A stretch of 64,000 nt of DNA from Ctenosaura bakeri. Lineage: Eukaryota; Chordata; Lepidosauria; Squamata; Iguanidae. The stretch spans positions 1-64,000 of the forward strand of contig CAOLHI010002138.1 in assembly GCA_948474755.1 (NCBI GenBank). Reading direction: 5' to 3'. The position numbers and the translations under genes were made by a program. The notes under the pieces were generated by a model. That model did no database searches and was not told the DNA's origin. It worked only from the letters and a program-made list of their open reading frames with translations. Below are positions 44,072-56,691 of this stretch, piece by piece (positions within the stretch are counted from its first letter, which is position 1; each line of letters begins with the position of its first letter).

Positions 44072-46497
44072 TCCACTTCTGCCTTAAAATATGTTCCAAG
44101 TCTCTTGCAGTTATTTTTGGCAAGAGAAGATTTCCATGAGTAGAAAAGCTGCCGGCTTATTACCGTTTTTGATCTTCTCATTGGTAACTTCTGGTAGGTT
44201 TTTGCAAACCTAGGGACAATTTGCAAATCACTGCTCGGTGGCTCTAAGAATCATTTCTAGGAAATACAGGCTACAGCTGCTGAAATATAATGCATTGGAA
44301 CCAGGAAACAGATTCATTAAGCTCTCTAACTTAACAAGATTTATAGCCTGGTAAGTTACAGAAGAAAAATCAGAAGCAAGCTTTTTTGTTATCAAACCTT
44401 GCAAGTAGCAGTTTAGAAAAAGAAAGAAGGAAAGGAAGAAAGAACATTGTATTTCAGAGACAATTAGACTGGTGCCATTTCTGAAAGATGTTCCATCTTT
44501 TTTTGCCCTCTTTTTACAGGGAAAAGGTCTGAGGATTATAGGGTACAAGGACTCATTTTAGAGGAAAGCAACTGAAGCTTTATAAGTCAAAACTGAAATA
44601 GGGAAAGCCCACCCTGCTAGTATTGTTTAAGTTTTGATATTGTGAGACACTGACAAATAAGACCAAAGCAAGTCAACAAGTGGTAGGACAGAGTCTTAAA
44701 AAAACAAAAATCAATTTTTTCCAGTATGTATTTCATTAAGGAAATTCAGGTCCCACAGACTGTAGATATGCCTCAGGACAAATTCATTTAGTAGCCATTC
44801 TGAGGGTGTTACTAAAAAAAAAAATGTGGCCCACAGGAAATAACTGAAAGGTTTCATTAAATTCTGGGCATTTGCTTCATCAGCGTTGTAAATCTGGAGC
44901 TATTTTAGAGCTGTCTTCAACATTCATTAACCCAGCTGCATTCTGTAATACACTCACTGTGAACACAGAGAAAGAAATGGCTTTAGAAACATTGTTTTAT
45001 AATTATTGCAAAAGTTTTGTACACCTTGTTTGGTTGAAAGCTTTGACATTCACTGTTCTTGGACATCCCTCAAACATTTCATCACTGACTTGGATTTGAA
45101 GCCATTGTTCTATCAGTAGCCATTGTTCCAATCCCACTCACCCCCACTGTGAATCAATATAGGTTGATCAAACCCAAAGAGCAAAGAAACAGACCCAAAG
45201 AGGAACAGGAAGAGATCTATAGGGAAGCCGAGAAATCTGGTTTCTTCCCAATACTGCATGGACCTCTTTCAGTTCAGCACATTTTCAGAATTGTCTCTGG
45301 TCTGGGTACAATTTTGTATTTTGGAATCCTCCTGGTAATGGACAGATGTATCAAACTAAAACAAATTAAATACTTTTGAAATGTATGTATTGGGGGACAA
45401 AACCACATTTCAAATGTTTTTAGAATGCACTTAGATCATAAGAATTCACTGAAACAATATGTACAATATTAAAAATGTCTACAAATACTCATATTTTGGG
45501 AAGAAAACATGTTTTTACCCCACAACAAGAAGAAAAAAAATACAACCCAACCAGCAAATGGATCAGGTTGATGTGGGAAAGACAGAAAGTCTTAAAAATA
45601 AGAATTTGGTAGTTAAAAGACCAAAACTATTGTTGAATTTGAAGAGAATATCACAAATTACTCCTAGAAGTCTAAATCCCAAATTGGTTGCCATTTCCTT
45701 GCTGTCCCTAGAACACAGTAGAAGACCAGCCAGTTTCCAGTTGTTAAGTCTCATTCATTGACAACTGTGGAAAATAAAATTACCCTTTAAAAGTTTCCAA
45801 GATAATGAGGAAACTGTAGCTTGGAAGAAAAATGCCCAATTTTTTTTTAAAGTAAACAGGGAACAAAACTAGTAATTCAATAGTTTACCTTGTGAAATAC
45901 ATTTTCCCCGTTTTGTTTCAATGATTCTTTTAAAATAAATTGTTAGCATGCTTATTAGGGACGACTGTGGATTATTGGTTACCAACATAGGATTGCACTG
46001 ATAATTTCTGATCCCTGCCCCCCATGCACTAATATTGCATAGTCTGCCCTACACATCTTTGGCTATGTTTTCAAATAACATGTTGTGGGGATAAAGTCGG
46101 CTAGAAAGGGTATGCTGCCTAGAGCTCATTAGAGGAAGGATATGTAAGCACAGCTAGCAAAGAAGTAAGTCAAATGATTAGGGATTTTGCAGTTTTGTAC
46201 TGATGACCTTCCAGCTACTCTTGTACTCTTTATTCCCCATGTCACTTGAAATGCTTTCTATTGGGTCTTTTGTCCCTTCCTCCCTGGTTGCTGCATGCAC
46301 ATGGAAATGCTGGCATGAATTGAACCATTGGGTCATTTTCTTTAAATCTAAACTAAGGTGATTGACTCCTTCAGGAAACTGTCAAATAGCTATTTTAGTC
46401 AGTTTCAGTGTACAAAAAAAGGGGGAAAGATGAAGGAGTCCTGTGGTAAATTTAAGACTATCTAATATATCACAGCATAAATATTCATAAATTTTCA
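44072..46497. other. Unassigned non-coding sequence
   Basis: No gene or named repeat was recognised. The 45149-45379 frame starts with a charged helix-like region (EEQEEIYREAEKSG) but has no family I know and no splice or promoter context. Confidence 0.4.
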
Positions 46498-46722
46498 TGG
46501 AGCCAGAGTGATGTAATGCTTTGAATGCTGGAATAAGACTCCAGAAGACCAGGTTCACATCCCCATTCAGGTACGGAAACCCACTGAGTGATCTTGGACA
46601 AATCATACTCTCTCCAAATCAGAAGAAAGATATGGCAAACCTCCTCTGAATAAACATTGCCACAAAAATCCAATAAAGTCCCCATAACTCAGAGTCAGCT
46701 TTGAATGACCAGGCCAAACAAA
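46498..46722 (+). repeat. tRNA-derived SINE, lizard type, long form
   Basis: GAGCCAGAGTGATGTAATGC opens the tRNA-like head with an A-box-like GTGATGTAATGC. A B-box-like GGTTCACATCC is at 46551, then CCCACTGAGTGATCTTGG, a part missing in the 28530 copy (GGCAAACCTCCTCTGAATAA), and AACTCAGAGTCAGCTTTGAATG. Confidence 0.75.
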
Positions 46723-49700
46723 ACCTTCACAGATGACAACACACTAATGACAATAAAGATAAGTGCTTTTTCTCACATTGAAGAAGTGGATTGAAGTCCA
46801 AGAAAGCTTATGCCTAGATATACTTGTCAATTTTAAAGGTGCTACAACCCCCCCTTTTTTTAACTTCTTCAAGGGTAATCAATTCTTCATATGAGAAAGT
46901 GAGAACTTAAAAAGTCCCCACACAAACTGCTCATCTCTGGAGCAATTGAGAGCCATAGTAAGGATGAGCAAATCTGTCAGTATTATTTTCTCACATGTTA
47001 CAATTTGGCAAACATTGAAAAATTCTGATCAAAAGCATACTGAAATGCATTTCTCATCCCTCACTAGGGATTGAGACGATCTGGTTATTTTTCTTTTTTT
47101 CACATTTAAATTTTGCAAATATTAGTCACTCCTGGTTGAAACTGATATAAAACAAATTCTCAGTACATTCTAGTTTGCTGTGATTAAGGATGTTGTAAAA
47201 AACATGGGCTAGAATCCTATTATTTCATTATGGTGACCAAATTATATGACTGGATATAATGGTGGATGGAGAAAAAAGGGCATAGATATTGTGGCCAGAA
47301 AGTAAGGTACTGAAGGAATAGACTTCTCAGAACTGATAGATTTTGTTTGTGTTCTCTTGTAATGATTTCATGGATTAAGTGCAACCACCAGTCTATTTCA
47401 CCAACTGATTGCTTGCCTCATGATAATATGTTAAGCTATTTTCATTTTTAGCCATATTCCAGACTCTGACATATGATTGGAAAATCTTTCAGTTTTGCTG
47501 TCATCCATATTCAATTTTTTAAACCTGAAGTTCTTTCCATCTTGAACATCATGCATTTTGTGATTTTTGGTAACTTCTTCAAAAAACCAAGCTGAAACAA
47601 ATTTATCTCTCATTTGCTCCAACATTACTCAATAGATATAGTTACATTCAGCATGAAGGGGACCATGGTGTACCTGTCTACCATACAAATTGAGAAGCTG
47701 AGGAAAAAAGTCAGAGGGAAAAAAAAGATGTGATTGAATGTACAGTAATTGAATACAAACTTGATTAAGCATTCAAGAGTCAAACACAAAGCTTCATGAG
47801 CTGAACACCCCAAACCCTCTGCTTTGATACTTTGACTTCTGCTACATTTGTTTTTCTACCAATTCAAGCTAAGACCATTCTGAATATGTAACAATAAAAA
47901 CAATGAAAACTATGAAAATTAATTGAAAAAAATGAAATTAAATCTCACCAATTCCCAACTGGTGGCAGCTCACCTCCATCTTCAGGAGAGCATGTTTTTA
48001 ACATTAGCTACTAAAGCTTTCCAAGTGTGGATGGAAAGGACTAAGTCATGTTCCTGCTGCATGCAAAACATGTGTTCTGCAATGGAATTATGGCTTTCTA
48101 AGCTTGGAAATATTAGCTGTTGTCAGTGGCTAAAGTTCCAGGCCATTTATTTCTCCTTCCTTTTGTGATACACTGATGAAAATCTGTTGAGGTTTCTAAG
48201 GACCAGATATGATAGACTTGGAGGTCAAGAGATGGTTGTTGCACAAAGTCATTTAGTTATTGCTGATCTAAATCTTAAGTATGTCCTACAGAGAATACCC
48301 CATATTTTGTACCACTGAGATAGGAATGGCAGGTCCCTGGAAATCTCTTAGCAAAGTGCTTGGCTGATTATTTTCTATTCTAGCTGGAGGTCATTATTAG
48401 CTAGTTAGTGCTCTTTGATTATCTGACAGGTAGCTATAAACCTTGATGAATGTCCGCTGCCAGCAAAGCAAAATGTGACCTCCCTCCCCCAAAAGTTGGT
48501 GAATCCTAATAACATAGATTATTTGATTGATGCATACGATGCCACTTAGCTACAGGAATAAATGAGGAAGAGGAAATTTGTCACTTCCCCATTTATTATC
48601 CCATAATTAGACTGCAACTAATCAGGCCCCATGATTGGCTAACAGGATTCTACATGTAATTTACTATAATTCACGATTGCAACAAGATAAAGAGAAAGCA
48701 TAAATTATCATAAAACACCAGGACAAGACCAAAGTTAAGGAGTTTTTTTTTTTTTAAAGCCAGTAAGCAGTCCTGCATCTTCAACCTGCCAGGTGTGCAA
48801 TTTATTGCTGCAAATGAAATACTTCAGCTGTACAATGACAGAGTACTTTTTCAGTATGTAATATTTATGCATATGCTATTCTGGAGACCAGTATAGATCA
48901 ATACTGTAGTACAGAGTAAAGCATTTGTCTTGGTTTAGTCTTGCATATAGTACATTCTGCATACTTTGCTTAACATCAAAACACAAAATATCAAAAAATA
49001 GACCCAGTGGATGATGGTAATGCCACATCTCATGAGTCATTACATTTTAATTGTGCCATCTTAATGGTGAATGTAAGATTTAATTAAATATTAAAATTGA
49101 TTAGATTTTGCCAATCTGCCTTGGTTGAGGTGCCAGTTTCTTGCTGATACTTTTCTTTGGCTCGGCACAGTTACTAGTTTTCAAGACTTTTGGGGGATTT
49201 ATCACTGATGGAGCCATGGTAGTTAGTGGTCATGTTTATCCATTTCCATTTCTTCTTTCTCCTTGTATGTTTTGTGCTTTGAAAGGTTTTGCAAGGTTGG
49301 TAGTGTTTCAGAAATTTATGATGCCTACTGGAGGATGAACAAAGGCCATACCTAGAAAGAAAAGGATTAAAGTGGCTCTCACCAGTGATGAAGTGTTCAT
49401 TTCTCCTTCCTTTTGATAGGAGCCAGAAGTGTGAGACAGGAAATATATGTCATTTCTTTTTCTTCTGTTGTACCAACTGCCCCTAGGAAAGGAAATATTG
49501 TCCATCAGTTTGAAAGGGACTAATGCCCTACTTACCCTCAATTTAAAAATGTACCTTTATATTCCAAGAAATTGGATTCCATAGATTGCATTCCAATTAT
49601 TTCACACTTTCAGCTGTGAAGAATGTCATGGGTTTACAGTGCTTTTCTGTACACATAGAGCCTATTACCTTGAAGCAAAGATATTGGTATCAGAAGAGTT

Positions 49701-49947
49701 GTACAGCAACTCATGAGGTACAAGACAAATAGATATGAATGGTAGAGAGGTATTCAAAAACAATTCTACATATAACCACCAGCATAATAGGATTTTGTGG
49801 AATTTTTATTTTTTTATTTTTATTTTATTGCAATGTAGTTGTTTAATTTGTTTTGGCTGAACAGATGAAAATGCTACATATTATAATGTTTTTGTATCAT
49901 TATACAAAATTGTGGGTCAAAAAAAATCCTTATTGGGAGTTGTGGAT
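46723..49947. other. Repeat-poor non-coding stretch
   Basis: No gene or clear transposon was recognised. The part 48400-49120 is complex AT-rich DNA with TAATTA, CAGCTG and TTTGCAT-type words and no visible repeats, a texture often seen in conserved regulatory DNA; this is only an impression. Confidence 0.35.
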
Positions 49948-50165
49948 CATTGTTGTGTCTCTTCAAGCCCACTCTAATTTATAGTGAGCCTATCTTAAGA
50001 GTTTTCTTGGCAAGAGTTATTCATAGGAGTTTGTCACTGCCTTCATCTTAGGCTGAGAAAATGTGGCTTGCCCAAGATTACCCAGTGGGTCTCCATGGTT
50101 GTGTAGGGATTCAAACACTACTCTTGCAGAGTTCTAGTCCAAGGCTCAAACTGGTACAGTATGTT
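49948..50165 (-). repeat. tRNA-derived SINE, lizard type, long form
   Basis: TTGTTGTGTCTCTTCAAGCCC, TATAGTGAGCCTATCTTAAG, TTTTCTTGGCAAGAG, GATTACCCAGTGGG and GAGTTCTAGTCCAAGGCTC are the complement of the SINE body and head. It includes the internal block also present at 46498. Confidence 0.75.
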
Positions 50166-51206
50166 GTCTCTCATCTTATTGGGAGTGCCATGGGAGAAGG
50201 CATACTTTCAATAGCCTGATCCTTTTTTTTTTTTTTGAAATAAAATTTCTGCTCATTTCAGTGTCCTAAGCCCAGTTATTCGTCCCAAACTAGAAAAGAA
50301 AAACTGAATTAGTAGAAATTGCATTAATTATTGACTTACCCCTTTCTCATTTATTAAATGAGTCTGTACTATTTGGGACTGACAATTAGATTTTGAATAT
50401 TTCAAAAAAATCAACAAAATTTGTTTTCAAGAAAATATGTAGACAGTTGTAGCCTCAGGAAGACTAGACTGATGTCATAAATGTGTGGTTCAACAAGCCT
50501 GGTGGCAGATGTTACAGCCACGTGCTTACTTGGTGTTATGTTTTCTGAATATTAAGCCCTGAGACCTGAACAGTGAAGAAATAAGCACATCTGATTAGAG
50601 TGAAATCCAGAATGTTTTTGTGTTAGACACCATAACATTGAGAGTTTAGGCACAGGCTAGTTCCAGTGATAAAAAGTGTTGAAGAAAAATAGCCAGAGCA
50701 AAAGTAAAGAAATGGTCATAATATAATGAACCTGAAAAAGTGTACTACATTGGTATGAAAAGGTTGTTAATATCTGATGTTTGATACAGTCTGCTGATAA
50801 GCAGCCAGGAAATAGTGATTTCAGAAGTGTTTGGTCACTGCTAAGGGGCCAGTAAGATGTCATCTCTGATTGAATGGAAGAATTTTTTTTTTCTTTACAA
50901 TACTGGGGACAAGTGACCTCTGTTTGAGCAGATAGATACCAAGGAAAGCCAGGTGATAGGAGCCAACCTTTAATGCAGACACAGCTGTTTACAACATCTC
51001 TAGTGCTGATAACACTGTTTTTGACTGATAAATAATGATATAATGTTGGTAAGAGAAAGAAAAGGAGAACCATTGCTCCCAAATAAGCTTTAATAATGAT
51101 ATTATTTTTATCATAATAGATAAATGTCTATTGTAATGGATGCTTCAACGGGTTGCAATGCCTATGAAAAAAATATCTTCCATGGAAGGTGTTTGGTTAT
51201 GAAATG
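50166..51206. other. Unassigned non-coding sequence
   Basis: No gene was recognised. The minus-strand frame at 50657-51082 (141 codons) has hydrophobic stretches but no known family. Confidence 0.4.
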
Positions 51207-51592
51207 CAGTTAGCCCTCCACATTTGCAGATTTCACTTTTTCAGATTTGATTATTCATGGATTATTTGCTGTCACCTCTACTGCCTCCCTACTCCATTTT
51301 TAATAGGGACTGCAAGCCTCATGAGACTGAGAAACTGTGAATGAGGCTTGTAATTCCCTATTAAAAATGGTGTGGGGCAGCAGTGGAGGTGGCAGTAAGC
51401 ACCACCAACCACACTCTTCTGCCTTGTGAAGGAATCCTGATGCCTCAAAGGAATCCATGGTGGGTTGAATATGGTGATCATACTTTTTGTGTGTATTAAA
51501 TATGATTTGGGAGGGGCTAGAGCTATTCACAGTTTTTCTACTTTCACAGGGGTCTTGTGTCCCTAAACCTAGCAAATGTGGAGGCATGACTG
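51207..51592. mobile_element. Tigger/mariner-like palindromic MITE
   Basis: The left end CAGTTAGCCCTCCACATTTGC and the right end GCAAATGTGGAGGCATGACTG are inverted copies. TA follows on the right and TG on the left, consistent with a TA target and one mutation. Ends beginning CAGT with CCCTCC are seen in Tigger-type elements. The centre is a second palindrome (51269-51322 with 51343-51397), including CCATTTTTAATAGGGA and its complement. It encodes nothing. Confidence 0.75.
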
Positions 51593-52159
51593 TAGATATT
51601 ACTATGTGCATCAATGCCCATGGAATATTATCTTCCCTAAATGTCTCTGTGTGTGACACACACAGAGGATATGTTCAGCCCCTTACTTGTGTAAGTCCAG
51701 TATATCATGCCTCTCAGTGAATGTACCTTAAATAAATATGAAAGAATCTGATAAATATGCTAATGTGACATAAGAAGTGCAATGGTTTACATATAAGGTA
51801 AATGTATAAGGTAAAATTAAGAATAACCTGCATGTGTAGGTGATGCAAACTCTATGTTCCTCCCTTAAAAGAGTATGTATGTATATATCTACTACAATGT
51901 TAACATAATTGCTTAAAGGAAGAAGAAAAATCCTGATCATTTTCCCATATTAATATGCTGAGATTCCAGTACTTAAGAGTTTTTATGTCTAGTGTTGAAG
52001 CTAACTGCATGTTTGGACTGAACCACTGATCTTTCATTGGGAACCCAGGTGACCAAGAGGTGACAAGGAACATCTCCAAACAGATATAGATTAGCCAGCA
52101 AGTAACAAAGATCCCTGTTTCTCAATCTAAAGAGATGGGGTAGAGAACCATACCTGTTA
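51593..52159. other. Unassigned non-coding sequence
   Basis: No gene or named repeat was seen. Confidence 0.4.
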
Positions 52160-52480
52160 TATAGATTTTAGCAGAAACATAAAAATATATTCACAGATTT
52201 TCTCCTCCATGATGAGATGACAAATGACATTTTGACATGTTGAAACACCCTATTAAAAAAACACTTTTTTGCTGTATTCTTCAAGACAGAGAGAGAGAGA
52301 AAAATATTTTGTGCAAAAGAGCATTTTTCACAAAGTATTTTCTGCAAAAGAAGATTGTTTGGGCAGGGGAAGCATCCTGAAAAATGCAGGGGATAAATCC
52401 TTGAAAATATACAAATATGCAAACCCACTAATAAGTTCATTCACTAGGAAGAACACTTTCATACTGAGTGAAATAAGCAA
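52160..52480. repeat. TTTTCTGCA-palindrome repeat family, copy E (diverged)
   Basis: ATATTTTGTGCAAAAGAGC (52303), TTTTTCACAAAGTATTTTCTGC (52323) and CAAAAGAAG recall the family, next to an AG microsatellite (52288-52300). The weakest of the five copies. Confidence 0.4.
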
Positions 52481-52514
52481 AGATTTGCATTCCTAAGCCT
52501 GAACAAGTCCTTGT

Positions 52515-52800
52515 CCCATTGCTGACAATGGTGTAGCAGTTAAGCCTGGCACTATGGTAATCCAAGTTCAGTTTTTGGTGCAGTCACTCTTTTCAGACAG
52601 CCTGACATATCTCTATGATGGACAAATTGTCAGATTTGCCTTCTTTCATGTTTTTCCTTTATGCAAAATTTGTTGTACTTTCATCAAAACCATATTAACC
52701 AACATTGTTTCCCATTCTTACCTATCTCACAGCGTTTTGAGGATCATGGGAGCAGGAACTGAGCTATATATGTTGGGAGATGAATGCTTTTTATTCTCAT
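52515..52800 (+). repeat. tRNA-derived SINE, second squamate type
   Basis: ATGGTGTAGCAGTTAAGCCTG is the tRNA-like head and GTAATCCAAGTTCAG recalls a B box. The body has TACCTATCTCACAGCG, TTTGAGGATCATGGGAGC and a GAGCTATATATGTTGGG stretch. These follow a common squamate SINE body (TACCTCACAGGGTTGTTGTGAGGAT, then GTAAGCCGCC in better copies). Confidence 0.55.
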
Positions 52801-53036
52801 ACATGCACTAAGGCTTGCAAAAGTGGACACAGTATGCAAACATGACACTCCTCCTCCTTCATTAAAGGAAAAATAAGTTATTATTGAACATCTTTTAGCA
52901 TTTTGGCACATTAGTCAGCTCAGTTGTTTTTGTGAATTTCAAAGATATAGCACAAACAGTTCCTTATGACTGTAATCATATTTATCAAATATGAGCAAAA
53001 TGAAGGGACACAAAGTCTCCCCACCATCAGCAGCCT

Positions 53037-53256
53037 TTCTTCTATAGCAATAGCATGTGTATTTCTGTACTGCTTATCGGCTAAGTACTCTCTAAGCAGT
53101 TTACAATGTGTTAGCTAATTGTCCCCAACAAGCTGGGTACTCATATTACTGACCTGCAGAAGGATAGAAGGCTGAGTCAACTTGGAGCCCGGCAGGATCA
53201 AACTCACAACCTTGTGGCTGCAGCACTGGAATTTAACCACTGCACCATTTGAAAGA
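53037..53256 (-). repeat. tRNA-derived SINE, third squamate type
   Basis: The plus strand reads GTATTTCTGTACTGCTTATC, TAAGCAGTTTACAATGTG, AGCTAATTGTCCCCAAC, GGTACTCATATTACTGACC, GGAAGGCTGAGTCAACTTGG-like sequence, then GGATCAAACTCACAACC (complement of a B box) and TTAACCACTGCACCA (complement of the A-box head). Block order and spacing fit a well-known squamate SINE; the family name was not checked. Confidence 0.8.
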
Positions 53257-53375
53257 TAATGTCCCCATGGAAGCAAGCTATATCTTGACATAGTTCATGC
53301 CCAGAACCTGATTATTAGAATAGAGGCTACAAACAAATATATCCCTATGATGGGGATTATAAATTGTGATGAGCC

Positions 53376-53578
53376 AGGGCCTTTTCGCACTGCACTGTTA
53401 TAGTGCTATTATTCCACTTCCAACATCCATGGGATCCTGGGGTTTTCAGTTTAGAAAGGGGGCTTTAGAATTCTCAGCCAGAGAGCTCTTTGGCCTCAGT
53501 AAACTACAAATCCCAGAATTCTACAGGATGTTGAAAGTGGAATAATAGCACTATAAAAGTGTAGTGCAGAGATAGCCC
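53376..53578. mobile_element. Palindromic MITE, GGGCC(T/C)TT end family
   Basis: The left end AGGGCCTTTTCGCACTGCAC pairs with the complement of GTGTAGTGCAGAGATAGCCC, and TATAGTGCTATTATTCCACTT faces AAGTGGAATAATAGCACTATA. The centre includes TTTAGAATTCTCAGCCAGAG and ACTACAAATCCCAGAATTC. It is the best-preserved member; partners are 26294-26497 and the half copy at 41050. Confidence 0.85.
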
Positions 53579-54954
53579 CAGTCTCAAGACTAACTCAAGA
53601 TAATTTGCTACCTGATGCAGAGGACAGGCTGCTATCCCTCATCATATAGCAACTGACTGGACTGCCAGTTGAACCTTAATTCAACATAGATGACGGGATA
53701 GCATTATTTTCCATGTGGGAGGACAGAAAGCTACCCTTCAATATGAAGAGCAGGCTGTACAGCACACTGCTCTCATCCAGCTAAATAGCTCTATCCTGGA
53801 ACACCTTACTACTATTCCATATCATCGGTATCTGCTAACTCAGTAGATGTATTTTTCTGATGAATGGAAGTATTGTCAGTGTTATATCATAATGTCATGC
53901 CTCTCTAGTGGAAGGTGGGGGCCTGAAGTATCACGGCTTGCCTGACAGTGCCAAATAAGTTTAATGCAGAAGTGAGATTTAAGCTGTTCCATATAGTAGA
54001 ATTTCTGCACTGGTATGAAACCAAAGGTATACCAGGAGGGGGAGGAAAATGAGAGATGTGCTTCCTCAAATAAGATATCTACATCTCTTCAATTAATTTT
54101 TCCTTAAATTACCAAGTTTCTAGCATTTCAGAGAGTGAGATATTGAAAAATTTTCTCAGCTCTTGTTGCATTTGTAGTGTTGTCATTCCTTTTGGTCACT
54201 TTGTTTGCCCTTTTCCTTTGATTCTTAAACTGTATTTTGAAATGTCCAACTGGAATTTTAAGTTACTACAATACTAGAAATTTGGGGAATGAAGGATATT
54301 TTCATTAGGGACAGAATTCTTACTTGGAGGCAATGCTCTTATTTGGTGGAGCTATATTGCAAATATACTTTAAGTAACTGAAACCTTTCTTACCACACCT
54401 GTCTGACTTGAAAGATTTCACTATTGAATGGCTGTGTATCAGGTTATACCATTTAAAGGGATAAGCACCAGATTGGAGGGATGATATTTCTAAATTTAAG
54501 GCACTTTAAACTATTCTTTCAATTGTTCTGGCCATTTGAAATTCCCACATAGATTTCAGGGGCAACCATCCCACAAAAAAACACACAGGCTTCATTTCCT
54601 GCGGTGTTCTTGTAAATGTTAAATGTAGGAATTTTGAAGTACCTACAGTAAGGGAGGGAAAACAATGTATTTTCTAAGCAGGTATAAGGTAAAAGAAAGA
54701 AAGAAAATGTCTAGAAAGCCTGCCCAGGTTACCAAGAATTCTGTGGTAATTACATGCAGCTGCAAACTATCTCACTTCTTTCAGGTGGTAAAAAAATCCA
54801 GCAGCTTAGTCTAAGTATGTATAAATATAATTCCCCAAAGTTAAAAAAAATACTTTTTCAGAATCAATGCATACTGATCTTTTCATAACTATTTTCCCAC
54901 TTTCATTAAGTTCAGTAAGATTCCTTTCTGTTACATCAGGATGAGTGATATATG
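53579..54954. other. Unassigned non-coding sequence
   Basis: No gene or named repeat was seen. Confidence 0.4.
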
Positions 54955-55065
54955 GCTGTCCAGATGTTTTTCGACTCTTAAGTCCCACAAGCCCTAGACA
55001 CCATACCTAAAGGTCAGGCATAATAGGAGATGCAATCCAGAAACATCTGGAGTGCCATGTGTTCT
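54955..55065. mobile_element. Palindromic hAT-like MITE
   Basis: GTCCAGATGTTTTTCGACTC on the left faces AATCCAGAAACATCTGGAG and TGCCATGTG on the right. It is the same general family as 43959-44071, with the left terminus eroded. Confidence 0.65.
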
Positions 55066-55345
55066 CCATCCCTCTAGTATATCCTACATTCTCTCTGCTA
55101 TAAGTGTTGTTGTTGTGGGAGGGGGTGCTTTTTCAAGTTCTCAGACATTTTTATTTCACCTGCCAAGTGCTGAAAAAATTCAACACTCTTAGATTACAAT
55201 TCTGAGAAAGAATTCAGACATTTACTTTGAAGAAAAACAAATGCAATGACATGGGGCAGTGATCTATAGTTGGCCAGTGGTAGGATGATGCATCATCACC
55301 TCTATTCAGTTATGTTTGGCTTCAGCATATTATTATATCAATTTT

Positions 55346-55387
<42 letters not shown>

Positions 55388-56185
55388 CATCCATCTATCT
55401 ATTTAAAAAACCCTGCCCAGCTCTGGAACTCAGTGGGACTTCCTTCTAAATAAACGTTATGCTTTGAGTTTATTTTCTGCTTATCATTTTCCCATAAATA
55501 GAAGGTGAATTTTGCACTGGGGCAACCAAGGTACACTTCTTTGATTTGTCCATGAAGATCAATAGAAAATTTTGAACCAGCAGTCTCTTTCTCTCCACTA
55601 TCTATTACATTTGGATGTGTAATATTGATGTGAGAGAGGGGAATAGTTTCTTGAATGTTTGAAATGAAACTTGGGATATTGCTGTTTAAAAAAGTCAAAT
55701 TAAGTGTCTGGGATGCAATTTCAGGGAAAGCAGAAATTTCTGCAACTCTGCTGCCACTCACATCAGCATCATCACTATGTAAAGTTAGAAACAGATACAG
55801 TCAAGATTAAAATATTTAATTCTATAGTCAAGATTAAATTCATCTTCCAACATTTTACTGCTGCTCTCCCAGCATCTACTGATCTGTTGAACTCAGTGTG
55901 ATTCATTTCTAAGTTCCCATGGACCGGATAAATCTCTGAGTAGGGGACAGAGGCCTCTAGCCCACATAGACATTGGTGTATGAACACTGTGATTGCACAC
56001 ATTAGACTTGCTGAGTTTCATTATACGCTTTTATATCAACTTGTTACAGGATGGTCACAGTATTCTCAAGTGTAGCATTAGCTGGAGGAGCAACATTCTT
56101 CTTGCTTAGTGTGAAAGTCCTCTCTGTTGGCAGGTGTGAAATAGAGATCTAGTTGCTCCTAAAGTGCTTTTAACTGTTGTTTCTA
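55066..56185. other. Mostly unassigned sequence
   Basis: It includes the TATC microsatellite annotated separately. The 120-codon minus frame at 55399-55761 shows no domain I recognise. Confidence 0.4.
55341..55404. repeat. Microsatellite (TATC)n
   Basis: About fifteen TATC units with one interruption (CCATCCATC) near 55387. Confidence 0.95.
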
Positions 56186-56379
56186 ACGTGGCTTTAACTG
56201 TTACTGTGTTTAATATGTTTTTATCTTGTTCAAATTATTTTTGCTTTTAATCTGGAAATGTTAGCATTGTTTGTATTGTACACTGTCTTGAGATCTTGTG
56301 GGAAAAGGAAGGATAGAAGTGTTTTTATAAATAAAATAAAATAATAAAAATTAAAATAAACTGTAAGACCAAGAGTTTT
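56186..56379 (+). repeat. L2-like LINE 3' end
   Basis: TTTAATATGTTTTTATCTTG, TTGTATTGTACACTGTCTTGAG and GGAAGGATAGAAGTGTTTTTATAAATAAAATAA-like sequence fit the L2-like 3' end and its A-rich tail. The L1-E insertion lies immediately downstream. Confidence 0.6.
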
Positions 56380-56395
56380 CTGTTCACATATTTTC

Positions 56396-56675
56396 TTTTT
56401 TTCTTTTTTCTTTTTTCTCTTTATAATATTTTTATTAAAACAACTGTTATTCACATTACATACTTGTATTGTCATATTTTCAAATAAAAAAAAAAGCTTA
56501 TTTACCATGTTATCATACAATCTATCCATTTCTCTTATAACTTCCCCTCACCTCTTGATAGAACCTCTATTTAAGTAACTTATCGTGATCTCAATAAACA
56601 TAAATTCTCTAATGTAGACTGGCTTCTTTAAATTACATATTATAGTATACGTATTACCTATTATAGTATACAGAT
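56396..56675 (-). mobile_element. L1-E: very short L1 3' end with perfect 16-bp target duplication
   Basis: CTGTTCACATATTTTC at 56380-56395 and 56676-56691 borders a 280-bp insert. The plus strand opens with a T-rich run (complement of the A tail) and continues as L1 3' UTR-like AT-rich sequence (TTTTTATTAAAACAACTG, close in type to 41318). It is severely 5'-truncated with no coding part. The perfect duplication makes the insertion certain; the L1 source is inferred. Confidence 0.88.
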
Positions 56676-56691
56676 CTGTTCACATATTTTC

